64,000 nt of DNA from JANYGA01 sp031420415 (GTDB lineage Bacteria; Vulcanimicrobiota; Vulcanimicrobiia; Vulcanimicrobiales; Vulcanimicrobiaceae), in contig JANOMT010000024.1 of the NCBI GenBank assembly GCA_031420415.1, positions 104,733 to 168,732 of the forward strand, read 5' to 3'. Both the position numbers and the translations under genes were made by a program. Below are positions 50,210-58,680 of this stretch, piece by piece. How positions within the stretch are numbered: position 1 is the stretch's first letter; each line of letters begins with the position of its first letter. Under the pieces are notes generated by a model. The model worked only from the letters and a program-made list of their open reading frames with translations, was not told the DNA's origin and searched no databases.

Positions 50210-50383
50210 TGCTGCTGACCTCCGCATGTTGTTGGTATCGGCTTCTAATACTGCCGGGTTACGTATCCGAAGAAGATTTTACAAGACGAGTACGCGGTGT
50301 TGACTTGTTAACGCCGATAACTCACTTACATTACTTTCGAGCGTTCAGACCTCGAACATTAGCTTCGCAAACACGGAGATGAC
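50210..50383 (+). promoter_or_regulatory. divergent intergenic region between Tad operon and secretin
   Basis: This 174-base region is AT-richer than its surroundings and must hold promoters for both directions. TTGACT at 50300-50305 is a possible -35 for cpaC, but the best -10-like TACATT is 21 bases away, so the pairing is weak. GGAGATGAC before GTG 50384 is the cpaC ribosome site. No clear operator repeat was seen. Confidence 0.5.
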
Positions 50384-51844
50384 GTGATCGACTTTCGCAC
50401 ACGTACGCACATGACGAGCGGCATCGCAGCGCTCGCGCTTCTTTCGGGAAGCGTGCCCGCAGTGGCCGACTCCATCCAAATACTGTCGATACAAACAGGC
50501 CACTCGGTCATTTTGAACGCCGCCGGTATTAGCCGCGTCGCGGTCGGTGACGGCCGAATCGCGGGTGTCGTGCCCGTCGGGACTTCACAGCTCGTCGTCA
50601 ACGGCAAGTCGACAGGTCACACCACGATCTTCGTTTGGATGGGTGCGACCCGCACGACCTATGAAGTCACCGTGACCGAGCAGAGCTTCGACGATATCGC
50701 AAAGGTCCTACGCGCGGCAATCAACGAGACGAACGTCCAAGTCGTAGCCTTCAACTCAAATCTCATCGTTCGCGGCACGGTCGCGGATACGGCGGCCTTC
50801 AGTCGCCTCTCGGACGTTCTCGATCGTTTTAAGGGCGTCAAGTTCAGCGCGGGCGGTGGCGGCGGCGGCGTCATCGTCAACGCCGTCTCGGTCACGAAAC
50901 CACTCGGTAACATCCAAGATGAAATCGCGGCATTCCCGGGTACACACGGCCTTCGCGTCGATCCGGACTCCAAAGGCAACGTCGTCCTCAGCGGCAACGT
51001 CCGCGACCAAGCCGAATCCCAACTCATTCTCGATAAGATCAAAGGCCTCGCGGGGCCCTACCTCGCGACCGACGGAAAGGTCATCAACCGTCTCACCCTC
51101 GATCAGCTCAGCCAGGTCGACGTGAAAGTGTACGTGCTCGAAGTCGACAACACGGCGCAATCGAGCCTCGGGCTTCGCCTGAACACCGGCACGAACACGA
51201 GCATCACGAGCGCAGGGGGCACGACGGCGCAAACTTTTACGATCTCAAACTCTCCGGCGCTCACCGCGGTTGAGAGCACGCGCGTCACACAGGGCAATCT
51301 CGGTATTTTCGGTCCGTTCGCTCGAATCAGCCTTTTAGCACCGACACTCGATTTGCTCATGCAGCAGGGCCACGCCAAGTTGCTCTCGTCGCCAAATCTC
51401 GTCGCGCAACCGGGCCAAGAAGCGACATTCCTCGTGGGAGGCGAGATCCCGATCCCGGTCTCCAACGGGCTCGGTACCGTATCGATCTCCTATAAAGAGT
51501 TCGGCGTGAAACTCAATGTGACGCCGACGATCTTGGGCAACGGCAGCGTCGAAGCGAAGATCACTCCGGAGATTTCCGATCTCGACTTTGCCGACGGCAT
51601 CACGCTCAACGGATTCACGGTTCCCGCGCTCAAGACGAGCAAACTCTCGACCGACGTCATCACTCGCGACGGCGAGTCGATCGTCATGGGCGGACTCATG
51701 CGTCGTGTCGAGTCCAAAAACGTCCAGAAATTTCCGATTCTCGGTAACCTCCCGATCCTCGGACCGCTCTTTCGCTCGACGACGTATCAGAAGAACGAAT
51801 CGGACGTGATTTTCGTGATGACACCGACCATCGTAACGCGTTAG
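50384..51844 (+). CDS. cpaC: Flp pilus secretin CpaC/RcpA
   Basis: 486 residues from GTG 50384. A signal peptide (about residues 10-28) is followed by the pilus N-terminal domain (GHSVILNAAGISRVAVGDGRIAGV) and BON-like and N1-like domains with a glycine run. The secretin domain comes next (about 240-486), with VDVKVYVLEVD, LLSSPNLVAQPGQEATFLVGGEIPIPV, VITRDGESIVMGGL and PILGNLPILGPLFRS. It forms the outer-membrane pore for the pilus. It is alone on the plus strand and ends at a strong terminator. Confidence 0.96.
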   Translation: MIDFRTRTHMTSGIAALALLSGSVPAVADSIQILSIQTGHSVILNAAGISRVAVGDGRIAGVVPVGTSQLVVNGKSTGHTTIFVWMGATRTTYEVTVTEQSFDDIAKVLRAAINETNVQVVAFNSNLIVRGTVADTAAFSRLSDVLDRFKGVKFSAGGGGGGVIVNAVSVTKPLGNIQDEIAAFPGTHGLRVDPDSKGNVVLSGNVRDQAESQLILDKIKGLAGPYLATDGKVINRLTLDQLSQVDVKVYVLEVDNTAQSSLGLRLNTGTNTSITSAGGTTAQTFTISNSPALTAVESTRVTQGNLGIFGPFARISLLAPTLDLLMQQGHAKLLSSPNLVAQPGQEATFLVGGEIPIPVSNGLGTVSISYKEFGVKLNVTPTILGNGSVEAKITPEISDLDFADGITLNGFTVPALKTSKLSTDVITRDGESIVMGGLMRRVESKNVQKFPILGNLPILGPLFRSTTYQKNESDVIFVMTPTIVTR

Positions 51845-51883
51845 CGAGGCCCCACTCGGCATCAACGGGCCGACGTTCCAAAG

Positions 51884-51914
51884 ACGAGTCGCAAGAATGC
51901 GGCTCGTTTTTTTT
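51884..51914 (+). terminator. intrinsic terminator of cpaC
   Basis: A 10-pair stem (ACGAGTCGCA with TGCGGCTCGT) and an AGAA loop are followed by nine T residues, 40 bases past the cpaC stop. Confidence 0.9.
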
Positions 51915-51952
51915 GCCTATCGCCGACGCCGCTGCCGGCCGATGACTCGAAT

Positions 51953-52540
51953 ATGGTGCACCGTGTCGTCGCGAGCGTCGTCGTCCTCGCCTTCGTTCTT
52001 TCGCCGCTTCTCGCGAGCGCCGCAACGGATGTCCGATCCGTCAATGGCGTGGAAATCATCACGTTCGAACGCGACGCGCCGAAGCCCGTCGTGCGTCCCG
52101 GCGCCGCTCGACGTGGCCCCGCAAGGACGACCGCGAGCGGACGCCCGACCGTCATTGCCGCAGCCCCCGAACTTCGGGGAGCATCGACGATCGTTCGAAA
52201 CGCGATGTCGTATGTCGGTACGCCGTACGTCTGGGGGGGCGCCGCTCCCGGCGGCTTCGACTGTTCGGGGTTTATCTATTTTCTCTACGCGCAATCCGGT
52301 CTGCACATTCCGCGTACCGCCGATTACCAATTCGCAGCCGGTCGACCCGTCGTTGGCGACCCGCTTCCGGGCGATCTCGTCTTTTTTCAAACGTACGATT
52401 ACGGCGCGTCTCACGTCGGTCTCTATCTCGGGTCGGGCCGTTTCATCAATTCGATCGGTCAGAACGTGCACGTCGCATCGTTCGCATCGAGTTATTTTCG
52501 CGAACGCTATCTCGGTGCGCGCCGCTTTCTTTCGACTTAA
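51953..52540 (+). CDS. NlpC/P60 cell-wall peptidase, exported
   Basis: 195 residues. A signal peptide (residues 1-23, core VVLAFVLSPLLASA) is followed by a basic, Pro/Ala-rich linker. The NlpC/P60 domain starts at about residue 75 (GTPYVWGG). The catalytic Cys is in GFDCSGF (C104) and the His in GASHVGLY (H154). The enzyme should cut peptide cross-bridges in peptidoglycan. Being next to the pilus locus, it might make room in the wall for the machine, but that is inference. Its stop codon overlaps that of the convergent gene in TTAA. Confidence 0.92.
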   Translation: MVHRVVASVVVLAFVLSPLLASAATDVRSVNGVEIITFERDAPKPVVRPGAARRGPARTTASGRPTVIAAAPELRGASTIVRNAMSYVGTPYVWGGAAPGGFDCSGFIYFLYAQSGLHIPRTADYQFAAGRPVVGDPLPGDLVFFQTYDYGASHVGLYLGSGRFINSIGQNVHVASFASSYFRERYLGARRFLST

Positions 52541-53799
52541 ACGCTTTCGGCCGGCCGTAGTGCGTGCCAGATCTCACGTAAGAACGACGCTGCATCCATC
52601 ACGAGGCCGATCGTTTGCGTCGAGCCACGATCGGTCAGCTTGGTCACGCTTGCGGGATTGATATCGACGCAAATCACCTTGCAGTTCGACGGCAAGAGAT
52701 TGCCGACGGCGATCGAGTGGAGGAGCGTGCAAACCATCAACGCCATCCCGATCTCCGGGACGTAGCGCCGCATCGCACGTTGCGCTTCGATGACATCGGT
52801 GAGCACGTCGGGCAGCGGGCCGTCGTCGCGAATCGAACCCGCGAGAACGACCGGTATCTCGTGCGTGTACGCCTCGTACATAATGCCGCTCGTGAGCAGG
52901 CCGCTCGCGATTGCCGGCGCGATGCCGCCGGCCGCGCGGATACGATTCACCGTTCGAAGATGGTGGACGTGGCCTTCCTCGACGGGAAACGCGTCGTCGA
53001 GGTTGACGCCGAGCGACGTTCCGAAGAACTGCGATTCGATATCGTGGACCGCAAGCGCGTTGCCGGCGAAGAGCGCGTCGATAAAACCCGCGCGGATGAG
53101 CCGCTCGAGATATTTTCCCGCACCCGTGTGGACGATTGCAGGGCCGCCGACGAGGAGCACGCGCTTACCCGCCGCGCGCGTCACGATGAGTTCGCGCGCG
53201 ATCTCGGCGATGAGGGATTCTTTGGGCTTCTCGCTCGAGACCGCGCTCGACATGAACTCAAAAACTTGTTTGCGGCGCGGTCGCTGCAAGGCTTTGACGC
53301 GAACGCCCGCATGGCCGACGACGACCGCGTCGCCCGCGCGAACGTCCGATGGCGCGATCGTCGTCGCGCTTCCCGCACCGATCGCGATCGCACAATCCAT
53401 CTCGGGTAGCGCGACGGAGATCCAAGTCCCATCGACACGCACTTCGGTCTCGAGATTGGTCGTAGCATAGAAGTCGTCGGGAAGGACGCCGTCGCGCGGT
53501 GCGGCTTCGCGGATTGCGTCGGTATCGTCGGGAACGATCGCACCGATATCACGCAGTTTATCGAGCAGATCGTCGAGGTGTTCGTCCGTATCCGCTTCGA
53601 TCCGCAGGCGCGCGGTGCTGGGTTCCGTCGCCGTCTTGCCGACGGCGAAGTTATCGATCGTATAACGCGCGAACTCGTTGTCCATGATGATCTCGAGGAC
53701 GCGACCGAAGACGCCGGAGTCGAGGATATGACCGCGCAGCTCGATCTCGCGAACGCAGGGTCCCGCCTCGCTCGTCATCTCGTTCGTCGTATCGGACAT
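52537..53799 (-). CDS. LOR/SDH-family protein (TIGR00300-like), possible ornithine cyclodeaminase
   Basis: 420 residues. The N-terminal region REIELRGHILDSGVFGRVLEIIMD is characteristic of the TIGR00300/LOR-SDH family. It continues with the region containing LVGGPAIVHTGAGKYLERLIRAGFIDALFAGNALAVHDIE and ends with VCTLLHSIAVGNLLPS and CVDINPASVTKLTDRGS. Related domains in cyanobacterial AgrE/ArgZ and in methanogens turn ornithine into proline. No arginine-dihydrolase domain is fused here. Its ATG shares bases with the rsmI start on the other strand. Confidence 0.8.
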   Translation of the reverse strand: MSDTTNEMTSEAGPCVREIELRGHILDSGVFGRVLEIIMDNEFARYTIDNFAVGKTATEPSTARLRIEADTDEHLDDLLDKLRDIGAIVPDDTDAIREAAPRDGVLPDDFYATTNLETEVRVDGTWISVALPEMDCAIAIGAGSATTIAPSDVRAGDAVVVGHAGVRVKALQRPRRKQVFEFMSSAVSSEKPKESLIAEIARELIVTRAAGKRVLLVGGPAIVHTGAGKYLERLIRAGFIDALFAGNALAVHDIESQFFGTSLGVNLDDAFPVEEGHVHHLRTVNRIRAAGGIAPAIASGLLTSGIMYEAYTHEIPVVLAGSIRDDGPLPDVLTDVIEAQRAMRRYVPEIGMALMVCTLLHSIAVGNLLPSNCKVICVDINPASVTKLTDRGSTQTIGLVMDAASFLREIWHALRPAESV

Positions 53800-54662
53800 T
53801 GAGTCTCACGTTCGTTCCTACGCCGCTCGGCAACCTCCGCGACATCACGCTCCGCGCGCTCGAAGTTTTGCGCGATTGCGATCTCCTCGTCGCCGAAGAC
53901 ACACGCGTTGCGAAACGGTTACTCTCGGCGCTCGACCTTCCGGGCAAAGAACTTTGGAGCTATCGCGAACAAAACGCTGCGGGCGCGACTGCCGCAATCG
54001 TCGATCGCGCACGCGTGCAATCGGTCGCCGTCGTTACCGATGCGGGCACGCCGGGTATCTCCGATCCCGGTCGCGGCCTCGTCGGCGCCGCTCGCGATGC
54101 CGGCGTCGCGATCGAGGTCTTACCCGGGCCGTCGGCATTCGTTTGCGCCCTGGTCCTCTCGGGCTTCGCCCTCGATCGCTTCGCATTCGATGGTTTCGTG
54201 CCGCGGACGGCGGGTGCGCGCGAGCGCGCGTTTCGCGATGCATTTACGAGCGGCAGAACGACGGCGTATTACGAGGCTCCGAACCGCATCGTCGCAACGC
54301 TCGCGACGCTCGAAGCGATCGACGGGCGCGCGCGATTCTTTCTCGCACGCGAGCTGACGAAACGCTTCGAACAACAGATCCTCGGGACGGCAGCGGAGAT
54401 TTCTGCCGCGCTCGAACGCCCGGTTCGCGGCGAGATCGTCCTCGTGCTCGACGCATCGCGACCGGAACGTATCTCTCCATCGATGGTTCGTGTCGACGAG
54501 GCGATCGACGAGCTGCTTTTGGCCGGACAATCGGTCGCATCGCTCGCAAAAGACCTCGCCAAACGTGGCTTCGGCGACCGTTCGGAGCTCTACCGACGCG
54601 CGGTCGATCGCAAAGCGATGCACTCGCGCGAATCAGAATCGATGCAAACAGGCTGCATGTAA
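53799..54662 (+). CDS. rsmI: 16S rRNA (cytidine(1402)-2'-O)-methyltransferase RsmI
   Basis: 287 residues. The start VPTPLGNLRDIT, the segment DLLVAEDTRVAKRLL and the SAM-binding VTDAGTPGISDPG and LPGPSAF are the RsmI signature. It methylates C1402 in the decoding centre of 16S rRNA. The start is TTG 53799, and no ATG or GTG can replace it without losing the first beta-strand. The TTG overlaps the ATG of the divergent gene. metG follows after 22 bases. Confidence 0.95.
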   Translation: MSLTFVPTPLGNLRDITLRALEVLRDCDLLVAEDTRVAKRLLSALDLPGKELWSYREQNAAGATAAIVDRARVQSVAVVTDAGTPGISDPGRGLVGAARDAGVAIEVLPGPSAFVCALVLSGFALDRFAFDGFVPRTAGARERAFRDAFTSGRTTAYYEAPNRIVATLATLEAIDGRARFFLARELTKRFEQQILGTAAEISAALERPVRGEIVLVLDASRPERISPSMVRVDEAIDELLLAGQSVASLAKDLAKRGFGDRSELYRRAVDRKAMHSRESESMQTGCM

Positions 54663-54684
54663 GCGTGATGGAGAACCACGCATC

Positions 54685-56232
54685 GTGTCCCAATCCGCAT
54701 TTTTCGTAACGACGCCGATCTATTATATCAGCGGCAACCCGCACATGGGCCACGCCTACACCTCGATCGCCGCCGACGTCCTCGCGCGCTACCATCGGAC
54801 GCGCGGCACGTCATATTTTCTCACGGGCACAGACGAGCATGGACAGAAGGTCGCACAAGCCGCGGCGGCCGCAGGTATGGCACCGAAGGCGTGGACCGAT
54901 TCACTCGTCCCGCGCTGGCAAGAGCTCTGCGCGCGCTACGACGTGCGGTACGACGATTTCATCCGCACGACCGAACCGCGCCACATCGATCAGGTCGTCG
55001 AAGTCTTCGAACGCCTCAAAGCGACGGGCGACGTTTACCTCGGCACGTACGAAGGCTGGTACTGCACCAACGACGAGACGTTCTGGCTCGAAGCGAAGCT
55101 CATCGACGGTCGTTGCCCGAACCCCGAATGCGGTCGCGAAGTCCAGTGGCTCTCCGAGCAGAACTGGTTCTTCGCGCTTTCGAAATATCGCGATCGTCTT
55201 CTCTCATATTTCCGCGAGAACCCGAATTTCGTGCGCCCCGAGCGGTCGTACAACGAGATGGTCGCGACGCTCGAGGGGGGCCTCGACGATCTGTGCATCT
55301 CGCGGACGAATCTCGATTGGGGCGTCCCGCTCCCCGGTGGCGGTGTGATGTACGTCTGGCTCGACGCGTTGCTCAATTATATTACGGCACTGGACTATAC
55401 GCACGACGGCGAGAAATTTCGCACGCTGTGGCCCGCGAACGTGCAACTCGTCGGCAAGGAGATCGCGCGCTTCCATACGATCATCTGGCCCGCCGTCTTA
55501 TTCGCACTCGGTCTTCCCGCACCCGAAATGGTTTTCGCACACGGCTGGATGACGCTCGAAGGTGAGAAGATGTCAAAAAGCCGCGGGAACGTCGTCGATC
55601 CCTTCGAGATGGTCGATCGTTTCGGTGCCGATACGCTCCGCTATTTTCTCTTACGCGAGGCCCCGTTCGGGAGCGATTTTTCGTTCGGTGAAGAGAAGGT
55701 TCGCTTGCGTCGCAACGGCGATCTCGGCAACGACCTCGGCAATCTCGCGCGCCGCAGCCTCGCGATGCTCGTGAAGTATCGCGACGGCGTCGTCCCCGCG
55801 CCCGCGCCGAGTGCGACGGGCGCGGCATTCGCAACGCTTCCGGCGCGCGTGCACGAAGCGATGACGACGCTCGGCTTTCGCGACGCGCTCGAAGCGATCT
55901 GGGAACTCGTCGCGGCACTCAATCGGCTCATCGATGAGAAACGGCCGTGGGATCTCCATAAACACGGCGCACGTGAGGAACTCGATGCGGTCCTGTACGA
56001 TGTGTGCGAGGGTCTGCGTTGGCTCGCGATCATGCTCTGGCCATTCATGCCGACGAAAGCGACGGAACTCTACGGCACGCTCGGTTTTGTGGGCGAACCG
56101 CTCGTCGCATGGAACGACGCGCTGCGATGGGGCGGTCTCGCTGCGGGCACGCACGTGGCACCCGCGGAGTTACCGCTCTTTCCGCGCATGGATGCCGAGC
56201 CGGCAGCGACGGCAGCGATCGCCGCGTCTTAG
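54685..56232 (+). CDS. metG: methionyl-tRNA synthetase, short form
   Basis: 515 residues from GTG 54685 (GGAG about 10 bases upstream). The frame extends further upstream into rsmI but that part is not coding. It has FFVTTPIYYISGNPHMGHAYTS with the HIGH-type motif, a single CPNPEC zinc-knuckle segment (near residue 150) and GEKMSKSRGN (near residue 295). The anticodon-binding helical domain follows. The C-terminal tRNA-binding extension of the E. coli enzyme is absent, which is common. Its stop overlaps the stop of the convergent gene. Confidence 0.96.
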   Translation: MSQSAFFVTTPIYYISGNPHMGHAYTSIAADVLARYHRTRGTSYFLTGTDEHGQKVAQAAAAAGMAPKAWTDSLVPRWQELCARYDVRYDDFIRTTEPRHIDQVVEVFERLKATGDVYLGTYEGWYCTNDETFWLEAKLIDGRCPNPECGREVQWLSEQNWFFALSKYRDRLLSYFRENPNFVRPERSYNEMVATLEGGLDDLCISRTNLDWGVPLPGGGVMYVWLDALLNYITALDYTHDGEKFRTLWPANVQLVGKEIARFHTIIWPAVLFALGLPAPEMVFAHGWMTLEGEKMSKSRGNVVDPFEMVDRFGADTLRYFLLREAPFGSDFSFGEEKVRLRRNGDLGNDLGNLARRSLAMLVKYRDGVVPAPAPSATGAAFATLPARVHEAMTTLGFRDALEAIWELVAALNRLIDEKRPWDLHKHGAREELDAVLYDVCEGLRWLAIMLWPFMPTKATELYGTLGFVGEPLVAWNDALRWGGLAAGTHVAPAELPLFPRMDAEPAATAAIAAS

Positions 56233-56864
56233 TTCGCGTCGCTGAAACGCAAATTCGGAAAGTACACGCGCAGCGCTTTGCCGAGCGTGCCGGGCGGGAC
56301 GTAACCCGTCGGCGGTGACGGAAGCGGCGTGCGCGCGAGTAAGTCGAGGCGATCGTTTGCGAATGGATCGCTTGCGGGACGGAAGTGAATCGGCCACGGG
56401 ACGCGTCCCATTTCGTACGTGCCGTCGGGATAGACGTATTCGTACGTGACGTAATAGTAATCGAGATTGCCCACATGCCACGACTTCGTCGGCGTATACG
56501 TGCCTTGGCCGTGATGGAGCGACCCCGACTTCCCTTTCATTTGTAAGCGATAGCGCGCGGGCGCCACGGGCGTTTCGCGCGCGATCGGCGGTTGGGGCAC
56601 GACGACGTGCTGCGAACGAGCGATACGCGCACCGTCGCGGCGGTCCGGCGCAGGTGCGGGCTTCGCGCGCTTCTCAAACCGGAATGCCGACGACAACGTC
56701 ACGATCTCGTCAGGCCGTTTCCGCGCGAGAGACGCCGGGGTCCGTAGCTCTTCGCCCACGATAAGTGCGAGCACGATTGCGAGCAGATGCACCATAAGCG
56801 AGGCGACGACCGCAATCCGGAACGCGCGCGCGCTCCCGGCCGGGGCGTCGGGCATCGTGATCAT
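56229..56864 (-). CDS. TonB-like membrane-anchored protein of unknown function
   Basis: 211 residues from ATG 56864 (AGGA 7 bases upstream). A short cytoplasmic N-terminus is followed by one transmembrane segment (about residues 15-38, FRIAVVASLMVHLLAIVLALIVG). A Pro/Arg-rich linker (about 60-105) leads to a folded C-terminal region rich in Tyr (NLDYYYVTYEYVYPDGTYEMG). The layout resembles TonB proteins, but the TonB C-terminal signature is not clear. It is divergent from tatD, with 17 bases between the start codons. Confidence 0.6.
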   Translation of the reverse strand: MITMPDAPAGSARAFRIAVVASLMVHLLAIVLALIVGEELRTPASLARKRPDEIVTLSSAFRFEKRAKPAPAPDRRDGARIARSQHVVVPQPPIARETPVAPARYRLQMKGKSGSLHHGQGTYTPTKSWHVGNLDYYYVTYEYVYPDGTYEMGRVPWPIHFRPASDPFANDRLDLLARTPLPSPPTGYVPPGTLGKALRVYFPNLRFSDAN

Positions 56865-56881
56865 GCTACCATCCTGCTGCC

Positions 56882-57652
56882 ATGTTCGACACGCACGCGC
56901 ACGTCCACTCAACCGCCTTCGACGACGATCGCGATGCGATGCTCGCACGCGCGCGCGCTGCGGGCATCTCGCGCATCATGACGATCGGTTGCGACCTCGC
57001 CGATAGTGAACGCGCGCGCGATGTCGCGCTCGAACGCGATCTCGACTACACGATCGGGATCCACCCGCACGAAGCAATCGACGCGCCTGCCGATATCGCC
57101 GCCGCGTTCGACGCGCTCGTGGCGCCGGCGGTGCGCCCACCGCGAGCCATCGGCGAGATGGGCCTCGATTATTATTACGATCACAGTCCGCGCGACGTGC
57201 AACGCACGGTGCTCGCCATCCAAATACGCTACGCGCTCGAACGGGCGTATCCATCGGTCTTCCACCAACGCGACGCGTACGAAGATTTCATCGAGGTCTT
57301 GCGCGCGGAGACGCCTTCGGGACTGCGCGGCGTCGTGCACTGCTTCACGGGCAGTGCCGAAGAGGCGAAGCGCTTCGTCGGCGAGTTCGGGCTGCATCTC
57401 GGGATCGGTGGCGTCGTGACGTTCAAAACGGCGGAAAACGTGCGTGAAGCCGTACGCGCCGTGGGCCTCGATGCGATCGTGCTCGAGACCGATTGCCCGT
57501 ATCTCGCTCCGATTCCGCATCGGGGGAAGCGCAACGAGCCCGCGTTTATGGCGAGCACGGCGGCGTTCGTAGCATCGCTCCTGGAGATCGACGAACGTAC
57601 CGTCATCGAACGAACGCGCGCGAACGCGGAAGGACTCTTCGGAGCGCCATAA
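56882..57652 (+). CDS. tatD: TatD-family metal-dependent deoxyribonuclease
   Basis: 256 residues. The metal ligands are visible in DTHAHVH (residues 3-9), GEMGLDYYYDHS, VVHCFTGSAEEA and ETDCPYLAPIPHRGKRNEP. The family hydrolyses DNA or RNA 3' ends in repair and turnover. The middle motif, usually P-V-x-x-H-x-R, reads PSVFHQRDA and keeps the His. It commonly neighbours metG, as it does here. Confidence 0.93.
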   Translation: MFDTHAHVHSTAFDDDRDAMLARARAAGISRIMTIGCDLADSERARDVALERDLDYTIGIHPHEAIDAPADIAAAFDALVAPAVRPPRAIGEMGLDYYYDHSPRDVQRTVLAIQIRYALERAYPSVFHQRDAYEDFIEVLRAETPSGLRGVVHCFTGSAEEAKRFVGEFGLHLGIGGVVTFKTAENVREAVRAVGLDAIVLETDCPYLAPIPHRGKRNEPAFMASTAAFVASLLEIDERTVIERTRANAEGLFGAP

Positions 57653-57662
57653 GCGAACACGC

Positions 57663-58520
57663 CTATCGAATCTGCGTTCCCGTTTCCCACACCCGCGCGA
57701 ACGTCGTGCGGAGCGCGTCGACGATCGCCGGATCGGTTGTCGTGAGCCCCCAATCCGACATCGGGCCCGGGGCGTACGTCGCGTTCGCCGAGCCGAGCCA
57801 GGCGCGATCGCCGCAGACCGCCACTTTTGCGTTCGTCGCTACGGCGCGGATTTCGACGCCGTCCGCCGCGAGGTGGGCGAGCAGCATCCGCTCGCGGCCT
57901 GATCGATCGGCCGCGAGGACGTGCGCATCGACCTCGAGCCGAACGTGCGTCCCGGCCGCCGCGCGCGCGGCAAGCGCGGCGGAGACGATACATCCACCGA
58001 AGCTTTCCGATGCCACATCGATCGTATCGCCCGGCGCCGTTTTAATCATGGCGGCCTCGGCGGCGAGTGCCGCCGATTTCTCGAGCGCGACCGAGCCGCC
58101 GACAGTCGGCCGGCCTGCAATCGCCTTACGAACGGCCGCGACCTCGGCGGGGTCGTCGTCCCGGACGATCGTCTCCTCGCCGCGAGCCGCCCAATTCCGA
58201 TCGTCGAGGTAGGCGACGCCGTCGACGACCGCAGCCTTGAGGTGCGCCGGAGGCTCCGCCGGACCCGTCGTCTCGACCCGGACGCCGTGCGCGGTTAAGT
58301 CGCGGACGACCGTGCGGGCGAATCCGTCACCGAAGCCGGCGTGACCGAAGCTCGGATGACCGTCGAGGCGGACGATGACATGCGCGCCGCGATCGGCTGC
58401 GGCCTCGAGGGCACGCGCGATCGGCCCGCCCGGCGCGAGGGTGTAGCTACCGAGCGCGATATCTCGACCGGACCCGAGCGCCGCCTCAAATGCGAAGCGC
58501 GGCACGAGCGTCATGCTCAT
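57663..58520 (-). CDS. phospholipase-D-like protein with one degenerate HKD motif
   Basis: 285 residues from ATG 58520. Two PLD-type halves are visible. The first has a good motif, HLKAAVVDG. In the second, NAKVAVCGDRAWLGSAN keeps Lys and the GSAN end, but Asn replaces His and the Asp is displaced by one position. Two intact HKD motifs normally meet to form one active site, so this protein is either a diverged nuclease or lipase working with a partner, or is not catalytic. There is no signal peptide. The longer frame upstream is not supported. Confidence 0.75.
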   Translation of the reverse strand: MSMTLVPRFAFEAALGSGRDIALGSYTLAPGGPIARALEAAADRGAHVIVRLDGHPSFGHAGFGDGFARTVVRDLTAHGVRVETTGPAEPPAHLKAAVVDGVAYLDDRNWAARGEETIVRDDDPAEVAAVRKAIAGRPTVGGSVALEKSAALAAEAAMIKTAPGDTIDVASESFGGCIVSAALAARAAAGTHVRLEVDAHVLAADRSGRERMLLAHLAADGVEIRAVATNAKVAVCGDRAWLGSANATYAPGPMSDWGLTTTDPAIVDALRTTFARVWETGTQIR

Positions 58521-58680
58521 GGGTTCCGCATCGTCTGCGCGATCGTAAAAATGGGGTAAGAACTGTCCACAAAGGGTCGTGTCGCGACCGGGAGCGCTCG
58601 CGACTAGGCTTCGCCGGGCGGCGTCCAACACGAAGCATGAACCTCGTACGTCCGTCAGGAACGACCGACCGCTAATATTT

